64,000 bases of DNA, from contig JAFQIA010000023.1 of NCBI GenBank assembly GCA_017397725.1, positions 29,699 through 93,698 on the forward strand, written 5' to 3'. Shown here piece by piece: positions 59,209 to 64,000 of the stretch; the first letter of the stretch is position 1, and each line of letters begins with the position of its first letter. The translations under genes were made by a program, and so were the position numbers. The notes under the pieces were generated by a model, which saw only the letters and a list, made by a program, of their open reading frames with translations, did not search any database and was not told the DNA's origin. The stretch is from Clostridia bacterium. Lineage in GTDB: Bacteria > Bacillota > Clostridia > Monoglobales > Monoglobaceae.

Positions 59209-59853
59209 ATGGAGTTTCAATCGATTGTTTCTTCTTTGTTTGAAGGCTTTTATGTAAACTGCTTTATCTTTGCAATGACCTTGTTGATGGCTTTGCCTTT
59301 GGGACTGATTATTTCCTTTGGCTCCATGGCGAAATTCAAGCCCATCAAATGGTTGACCAAGACCTTTGTCTGGATCATCAGGGGGACACCCCTGATGCTC
59401 CAGCTTTTTGTGGTAATGTACGCGCCGGGGATTCTGTTTGAGATTCCCATCAACTCCCGTATGACGGCGGTGCTGATTGCCTTTGTGATCAATTATGCAG
59501 CATATTTTTCCGAGATTTTTCGGGGCGGCATCGAGTCCATTCCCAAAGGCCAGTATGAGGCGTGTCAAGTGCTTGGTATGACCAAGATGCAGGCGTTTTT
59601 CAAAGTGGTACTGTTTCAGGTAATCAAGCGGATTGTGGCACCCATCAGCAATGAGGTCATCACCTTGGTCAAGGACACCTCTCTGGCGCGGGTTATCAGC
59701 GTGGCAGAAATCATTATGTGTGCAGAGCGCTTTACCAAAAAAGGATTAATCTGGCCGCTCTTCTCCACCGGAATCTATTTCCTGATCTTCAACGGTGTAT
59801 TGACGCTGTTGTTTGGTTACATAGAGAAAAAGCTGGATTATTACAAGGGGTAA
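59209..59853 (+). CDS. amino-acid ABC transporter permease
   Basis: The 214-residue protein of the HisMQ/GlnP type has five membrane helices and the EAA loop FRGGIESIPKGQYEACQVLGMTKMQAFFKVVL in two motifs (FRGGIESIPKGQYEA and ACQVLGMTKMQAF). The EAA loop couples it to the ATPase. It probably works as a homodimer since no second permease follows. The start ATG at 59209 has only a weak SD (GAGA). It lies 32 nt after the permuted binding protein and 4 nt before the ATPase. Confidence 0.92.
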   Translation: MEFQSIVSSLFEGFYVNCFIFAMTLLMALPLGLIISFGSMAKFKPIKWLTKTFVWIIRGTPLMLQLFVVMYAPGILFEIPINSRMTAVLIAFVINYAAYFSEIFRGGIESIPKGQYEACQVLGMTKMQAFFKVVLFQVIKRIVAPISNEVITLVKDTSLARVISVAEIIMCAERFTKKGLIWPLFSTGIYFLIFNGVLTLLFGYIEKKLDYYKG

Positions 59854-59857
59854 GGAT

Positions 59858-60643
59858 ATGGCAATTTTAGAGATTCAAAATTTAACAAAAAGCTTTGGGA
59901 AAACCGAAGTCTTAAAGGGTGTCAGCTTCTCCATGGAGGAGGGTGAGGTGGTTTCCATCATCGGCTCTTCCGGCAGCGGAAAGACCACCCTGCTTCGTTG
60001 TGCCAATTTCTTGGAACGGGCAGACAGCGGCCAGATTTATCTGGACGGCGAACTCTTTTTTGACGGGGCGGACAACAAAAAGATTTCCGCCACAGAGCTG
60101 CGCCAGAAACAGCTGAACTTTGGTTTGGTGTTTCAGGACTTTAATCTGTTCCCCCAGTACAATGTTATTGACAATGTGATGCTTGCACCTATGCTTCTTG
60201 CCAAGGAGCGGGAGGATTACAAGCAGAACAAAAAGGAAATCGAACAGGAAATCCGCAAGAACGCAGAAGATATTCTGGAACGTGTGGGACTTTCTGAAAA
60301 GCTGCACAGCTACCCCTGTGAGCTTTCCGGCGGACAGAAGCAACGGGTTTCCATTGCAAGAGCGCTGGCGCTCAAACCCAGAGTCCTCTTTTTTGATGAA
60401 CCCACCTCAGCACTGGATCCCGAGCTCACCGGAGAAATCTTAAAGGTCATCCGCAAGCTGGCAGAGGAGCATGTGACCATGGTAATCGTTACCCATGAAA
60501 TCGCATTTGCCCAAGGGGTCAGCGACAAGATTGTCTTTATGGCAGACGGCGTGGTGGTGGAGGAAGGTCCTCCCGAGGAACTGATTGAAAATCCCAAAGA
60601 GGAGAGAACCCGTCACTTTTTGCAAAAAATGAACGAAAAATAG
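59858..60643 (+). CDS. amino-acid ABC transporter ATP-binding protein
   Basis: The 261-residue ABC ATPase of the GlnQ/HisP type has Walker A GSSGSGKTTLLRC (about residues 36-48), Q-loop FQDFNLFPQYN, signature LSGGQKQRVSIARAL (about 150-164), Walker B RVLFFDEPTSALDPE and the H-loop TMVIVTHEIAFA. The 18 or so residues between Q-loop and signature are longer than average (LAKEREDYKQNKKEIEQE). It ends the three-gene import operon. Polar amino-acid specificity is inferred from the family; the exact ligand is unknown. Confidence 0.94.
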   Translation: MAILEIQNLTKSFGKTEVLKGVSFSMEEGEVVSIIGSSGSGKTTLLRCANFLERADSGQIYLDGELFFDGADNKKISATELRQKQLNFGLVFQDFNLFPQYNVIDNVMLAPMLLAKEREDYKQNKKEIEQEIRKNAEDILERVGLSEKLHSYPCELSGGQKQRVSIARALALKPRVLFFDEPTSALDPELTGEILKVIRKLAEEHVTMVIVTHEIAFAQGVSDKIVFMADGVVVEEGPPEELIENPKEERTRHFLQKMNEK

Positions 60644-60660
60644 TTCGGATATTCCGAAAT

Positions 60661-60678
60661 AAGTTAAAGATTTAACAA
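60661..60678. promoter_or_regulatory. Rex-like operator upstream of gapA
   Basis: AAGTTAA-AGAT-TTAACAA matches the Rex consensus TTGTTAA-N4-TTAACAA at 12 of 14 positions. It lies 16 nt upstream of the -35 box. Confidence 0.6.
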
Positions 60679-60694
60679 ATTTCAAAAAAAGGTC

Positions 60695-60723
60695 TTGTAT
60701 AAATCCCCAAAATAGGGTAAAAT
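60695..60723 (+). promoter_or_regulatory. promoter of gapA
   Basis: TTGTAT (60695-60700), 17 nt, TAAAAT (60718-60723), 57 nt before the ATG. Confidence 0.7.
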
Positions 60724-60779
60724 AGGAAACAAGAGAGAAAATAATTAAAAATTTATATATTTTTAGGAGGTACTTTACT

Positions 60780-61790
60780 ATGGCAGTAAAAGTAGCGATT
60801 AACGGATTTGGCCGTATCGGCCGTTTGGCTTTCAGACAGATGTTCGGCGCAGAGGGTTACGAGGTAGTTGCAATCAACGACCTGACCGATCCCAAAATGC
60901 TGGCACACCTGCTCAAGTATGACTCTTCTCAGGGTAGATATGACGGTCATACCGTAGAAGCAGCTGAAGGCGCAATCATTGTTGACGGCAAGAAAATCAC
61001 CATTTATAGCGAGCCCAAGGCAGCAGACCTTCCCTGGGGTGAGCTGGGCGTAGACGTAGTTCTGGAATGTACCGGTTTCTACTGCTCCAAGGAAAAATCT
61101 CAGGCTCACATCGATGCAGGTGCAAAGAAGGTTGTTATCTCTGCTCCCGCAGGCAATGACCTGAAGACCGTTGTATTCAGCGTAAACGAGAACACTCTGA
61201 CCAAAGAGGACACCATCATTTCCGCTGCATCTTGTACCACCAACTGTCTGGCTCCCATGGCTAAGGCGCTGAACGATTACGCTCCCATCCAGAGCGGTAT
61301 CATGGCTACCATCCACGCTTACACCGGCGACCAGATGATTCTGGACGGCCCCCACAGAAAGGGTGACCTGCGTCGTGCAAGAGCTGGTGCGGTAAACATC
61401 GTTCCCAACTCCACCGGCGCTGCAAAGGCAATCGGTCTGGTTATTCCCGAACTGAACGGCAAGCTCATCGGCGCTGCTCAGCGTGTTCCGGTTCCCACCG
61501 GTTCCACCACCATCCTGACCGCTGTTGTTAAGGGCAAGGATGTTACCAAAGAAGGCATCAACGCTGCTATGAAGGCTGCAGCTTCTGCTTCCTTCGGTTA
61601 CAATGAGGACGAAATCGTTTCTTCCGATATCGTTGGTATCACCTATGGTTCTCTGTTCGATGCAACCCAGACCATGGTTGCTCCCATCGCTGATGATCTG
61701 TATGAAGTTCAGGTTGTTTCCTGGTACGACAACGAAAACAGCTACACCAGCCAGATGGTTAGAACCATCAAATACTTCGCAGAACTGTAA
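60780..61790 (+). CDS. gap: glyceraldehyde-3-phosphate dehydrogenase
   Basis: GAPDH is the NAD-dependent glycolytic enzyme. The 336-residue protein opens with [18 protein letters not shown] (NAD site), has the catalytic Cys and following block [17 protein letters not shown] (about residues 149-165, Cys near 153) and [15 protein letters not shown] at the end. Codon usage is strongly biased to preferred codons (GCT/GTT/GAC/AAC) compared with its neighbours, as expected for a highly expressed gene. The SD is AGGAGGT. Monocistronic by layout; other glycolytic genes (pgk, tpi) do not follow. Confidence 0.97.
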   Translation: MAVKVAINGFGRIGRLAFRQMFGAEGYEVVAINDLTDPKMLAHLLKYDSSQGRYDGHTVEAAEGAIIVDGKKITIYSEPKAADLPWGELGVDVVLECTGFYCSKEKSQAHIDAGAKKVVISAPAGNDLKTVVFSVNENTLTKEDTIISAASCTTNCLAPMAKALNDYAPIQSGIMATIHAYTGDQMILDGPHRKGDLRRARAGAVNIVPNSTGAAKAIGLVIPELNGKLIGAAQRVPVPTGSTTILTAVVKGKDVTKEGINAAMKAAASASFGYNEDEIVSSDIVGITYGSLFDATQTMVAPIADDLYEVQVVSWYDNENSYTSQMVRTIKYFAEL

Positions 61791-61797
61791 AAACCCC

Positions 61798-61908
61798 AAC
61801 ACAGGGGACGGTTCTCTGTGCTGATAAGCAAACAAAAATCCTGCCGAATACCGGCAGGATTTTTCTTTGTCTTGATTTACAGGAACACAGGGGACGTTTC
61901 TCTGTGTT
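61798..61908. repeat. paired GGGGACGGTTCT palindromic repeat, site 3
   Basis: Two direct copies (61798-61822, and 61884-61908 with the variant core GGGGACGTTTCT) flank the gap terminator, between convergent gap and the histidine kinase. Confidence 0.85.
61834..61864. terminator. bidirectional terminator of gap and the histidine kinase
   Basis: AAAAATCCTGCCG (61834-61846), loop AATAC, CGGCAGGATTTTT (61852-61864), a 13-bp perfect stem. Confidence 0.93.
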
Positions 61909-61911
61909 CTT

Positions 61912-63699
61912 TTACTCTTCTTTGTTGGTTGGCAGGTTGATGGTGACACGGGTAAATTTGCTGAACTCGCTTTCAATCTCAATGGTACCGCCGTGGCTTT
62001 CGATAATTTCTTTGGTGATGGCAAGCCCCAATCCGGTGCCGCCACGGTCACGGCTTCGTGCTTTGTCCACCCGATAGAATCGCTCAAACACATGCTCCAG
62101 ATCCGCCTTGGGGATCCCCTTTCCGGTATCCTCCACCTTGATGTACAGTTTGTTGTCATACAGGCTGCCGGCGAAAATCTGGATTTTGTCACCCTTGGAC
62201 GAATACTTGATGGAGTTGGAAATAATATTCTTGAGCGCCCGCTCAATCTGTCCCTGATCCGCATAAAGACGGGGGATTTCGGTGGTGCGGTTGTAAGAAA
62301 TCTCAATGCCGCGTTGCTCCGCTTCCAAGCTGAAAACCTTCACCAATCCCCGCAGCATTTCATCCACCGAGAAGAACTCTTTCTCCATCTGTACCCGCTG
62401 CATATCAAATCGGTTGAGAATCAAAAGATTCTGAACCAACGCTGTCATTTTGTCGGTTTCGTTCTGGACGGTGTTGAGCAGGGTACTTGCAGTGCGCTTG
62501 TCGTCCAGATATCCGTTGAGCAGGGTTTCGGTATAGGTGCGAATAGTGGTCAGGGGGGTCTTCAACTCGTGGGAAACCTCTGCCACAAACTTCTGCCGCG
62601 CCGCCTCCAGGGTAAACTGCTCGGTCACATCTTCAAAAACACAAACCACACCGGCGGTGCGGATTTCATCCAGCTTAAAGGGAACAAAAAAGGCTTTGAT
62701 GTGGTTGGACCCTACCAAAAAGTCCCGTTCTTCGGTTTTGGACCGGTCCAGATATAAGAATTCTGCCATACAAACCCCTGCGCCCAATTCGCTGAACAGG
62801 CTGTCAAACTGAACGGTTTGGGGGTTTTCAATCTGGAGCATCCGTTTTGCTGCCGGATTGATATGCACGATATTCTGGTCAGTATCAAAGGCGATGATAC
62901 CATTGTTGATGTGCTCCAGAATGGCTTCTACCTTATGCTTTTCGGCATTGATTTGGGTCAGGTTATGGTTCATCACCATACCCATCTGGTTAAAGGTTTT
63001 GACCAGCTCTCCCATCTCTCCGTTTGGAAGCTTGTCCAGACTGGGTTCAAAATTCCCTTTGGAAAAGTTTTCTGCTCGCTTGGAGAGTTGTTGCAGCGGC
63101 TTCATGGTAACCCCTGCCAAAAAGATTCCTGCCAGAAGTGCCAGGATCAAGCCTGCCAGCAACGTCCACAGTATTCCCATTCCAAGCTCTTGCAGCATAG
63201 AATCAAGGCCTGCTTTGTTGTCCCGCACATAGAAGATAAATCCGTCCTGTGCCTGATTTCCGTTTTTGAGGAATAAGGCATAGTCCAGATACTCGCCAAA
63301 CAAGGAGGTTTCTTCCCCTTTGGCAGCCCGCATGGCTGCGGAAAGGTTGGGGGTAATGGTCACCGTCTGGGCCTGCAGGGCGGAGGGAACCACCACCGAG
63401 GCATCCCGTGCATTCAGCACAAAGGCAGTACGATTTTCATCGAGAGAAAGCCGTGCCGCACAGCTTTCCAACGCCCATTGCAGCTGGGCAATTCTTTCCG
63501 CATCTTCTTGCTCGGCAGTCAAAATCGTATGCAAGGTTTGGGGGAAATCGCTCCCTGCAAGGTCTGCCACAGAATCAGAAAATTGATTTCTATAAAACTG
63601 CGTTGCCGAAAAAATGCTGATGCCGCCGGCAATCAGGACAGCCAGCAGGGTTACTGCCAGAATCAGTCCGGTCAGCCGCAGATAAAGTTGTCGAAACAT
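61912..63699 (-). CDS. sensor histidine kinase (HAMP-PAS-HisKA-HATPase)
   Basis: The 595-residue membrane kinase has TM1 (about residues 9-31), an extracytoplasmic sensor (about 32-175), TM2 (about 177-198), a HAMP linker (TMKPLQQLSKRAENFSKGN), a PAS domain (about 255-365, IILEHINNGIIAFDTD-like), the H-box SHELKTPLTTIRTYTETLL (about 377-395) and ATPase boxes (ISNSIKYSSKGD, DTGKGIPKADLEHVFERFYR, GGTGLGLAITKEI). It resembles WalK/PhoR types. No response regulator gene lies next to it: upstream is a tRNA, downstream a terminator. It is therefore an orphan in this window. The SD is AAAGGGG. Confidence 0.9.
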   Translation of the reverse strand: MFRQLYLRLTGLILAVTLLAVLIAGGISIFSATQFYRNQFSDSVADLAGSDFPQTLHTILTAEQEDAERIAQLQWALESCAARLSLDENRTAFVLNARDASVVVPSALQAQTVTITPNLSAAMRAAKGEETSLFGEYLDYALFLKNGNQAQDGFIFYVRDNKAGLDSMLQELGMGILWTLLAGLILALLAGIFLAGVTMKPLQQLSKRAENFSKGNFEPSLDKLPNGEMGELVKTFNQMGMVMNHNLTQINAEKHKVEAILEHINNGIIAFDTDQNIVHINPAAKRMLQIENPQTVQFDSLFSELGAGVCMAEFLYLDRSKTEERDFLVGSNHIKAFFVPFKLDEIRTAGVVCVFEDVTEQFTLEAARQKFVAEVSHELKTPLTTIRTYTETLLNGYLDDKRTASTLLNTVQNETDKMTALVQNLLILNRFDMQRVQMEKEFFSVDEMLRGLVKVFSLEAEQRGIEISYNRTTEIPRLYADQGQIERALKNIISNSIKYSSKGDKIQIFAGSLYDNKLYIKVEDTGKGIPKADLEHVFERFYRVDKARSRDRGGTGLGLAITKEIIESHGGTIEIESEFSKFTRVTINLPTNKEE

Positions 63700-63790
63700 A
63701 GGAAAGGACCCCTTTCGCTTTAATAAATTTATTGTAGCATAAATTTTCCGGTGAGTAAAGAGCGAATTTGAAAAAAATCACGGAAAACAC

Positions 63791-63819
63791 TTGACAAATG
63801 AACGAAATCGTGCTATACT
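63791..63819 (+). promoter_or_regulatory. promoter of the tRNA-Trp locus
   Basis: TTGACA (63791-63796), 17 nt, TATACT (63814-63819), 15 nt before the truncated tRNA copy. Confidence 0.8.
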
Positions 63820-63833
63820 TTTGCTTTGTGAAT

Positions 63834-63900
63834 AGGGGTATAGCTCAGTTGGTAGAGCATCGGTCTCCAAAGCCGTGTCCCTATGTTCGTATGGTAACTC
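63834..63900 (+). pseudogene. truncated tRNA-Trp-like fragment
   Basis: The first 38 nt (63834-63871) are identical to the 5' half of the intact tRNA-Trp at 63925, from the acceptor 5' strand through the CCA anticodon. After that the sequence diverges: the anticodon stem fits poorly and the T-arm and acceptor 3' half are not recognisable, with no CCA end. The position directly behind the promoter suggests that it is the decayed or recombined first copy. Confidence 0.75.
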
Positions 63901-63924
63901 AATAAAACTTAATATTTGCTTTTT

Positions 63925-64000
63925 AGGGGTATAGCTCAGTTGGTAGAGCATCGGTCTCCAAAACCGAGTGCCGTGGGTTCAAGTCCTACTGCCCCTGCCA
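63925..64000 (+). tRNA. tRNA-Trp (anticodon CCA)
   Basis: A 76-nt tRNA with encoded CCA ending exactly at the window edge. Acceptor AGGGGTA pairs with TGCCCCT (one T-G); the anticodon stem TCGGT/ACCGA encloses loop CTCCAAA with anticodon CCA at 63958-63960; the T-arm is intact. It is transcribed behind the truncated copy. Confidence 0.95.

Overview
The window comes from a low-to-mid GC, spore-forming Bacillota chromosome, most likely a gut-type Clostridia member (Oscillospirales-like; this placement is inference). The reasons are a Gram-positive type PolC fragment next to ispG, a ParA/ParB pair with parS sites, Mbl next to fabZ, a gerA germination operon, YtvI, an AbrB/SpoVT regulator, AddB, the Clostridia-style GlgC/GlgD pair, AdhE fermentation, and SD sequences of the AGGAGG type throughout. 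Gene density is high and almost all genes are core metabolism or housekeeping; there is no complete prophage, IS or CRISPR array.

Layout. 1-1.9 kb: polC (partial), ispG and a membrane protein on the minus strand. 1.9-9.8 kb: rdgB, tex, a MATE pump, two parS sites, parA-parB, a coiled-coil membrane protein and serS. 9.8-14 kb: a DnaA-box-rich spacer, a DUF5662-like gene, mbl-fabZ and a sugar kinase. 14-20 kb: an RluA-type pseudouridine synthase overlapping addB, a small inverted-repeat element, and argH. 20-20.5 kb: tRNA-Tyr followed by a duplicated tRNA tail and a striking array of small palindromes. 20.5-23.4 kb: an AraC / sialidase-like / EamA cassette. 23.5-28.5 kb: adhE, an APH-type kinase, and mgtE with a structured leader containing a 33-codon ORF. 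28.7-33.5 kb: argD-argF-GNAT-asnS-TPR. 33.5-39.8 kb: abrB-like, gerAA and a fused gerAB-gerAC, ytvI, HAD phosphatase, mscL. 39.8-46.3 kb: methyltransferase, pcrA, mnmA, iscU, iscS and rnhA, with a displaced second rnhA 3' end. 46.4-49.3 kb: three cation or metabolite transporters, the last with another structured leader ORF. 49.4-58 kb: the glycogen cluster glgB-glgC-glgD-glgA and divergent glgP. 58-60.6 kb: a tandem covarying palindromic element and an amino-acid ABC transporter whose binding protein is circularly permuted. 60.8-64 kb: gapA, an orphan histidine kinase, a tRNA-Trp fragment and an intact tRNA-Trp.

How it fits together: the glycogen genes form a complete synthesis and breakdown module. 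AdhE and GAPDH, the two NAD(H)-balance genes, both carry Rex-like operators at their promoters. IscS-IscU-MnmA forms a sulfur relay for tRNA thiolation. ParA/ParB/parS and the DnaA boxes suggest, but do not prove, proximity to the replication origin.

The most unusual items are the circularly permuted ABC binding protein, the 20.25-20.44 kb palindrome array, the two 123-nt covarying repeats after glgP, two transporter leaders that bury a small ORF's start inside a long stem, a parS site inside a terminator-like hairpin, and the GerAB-GerAC fusion. Every assignment was made by reading; no database search was run.
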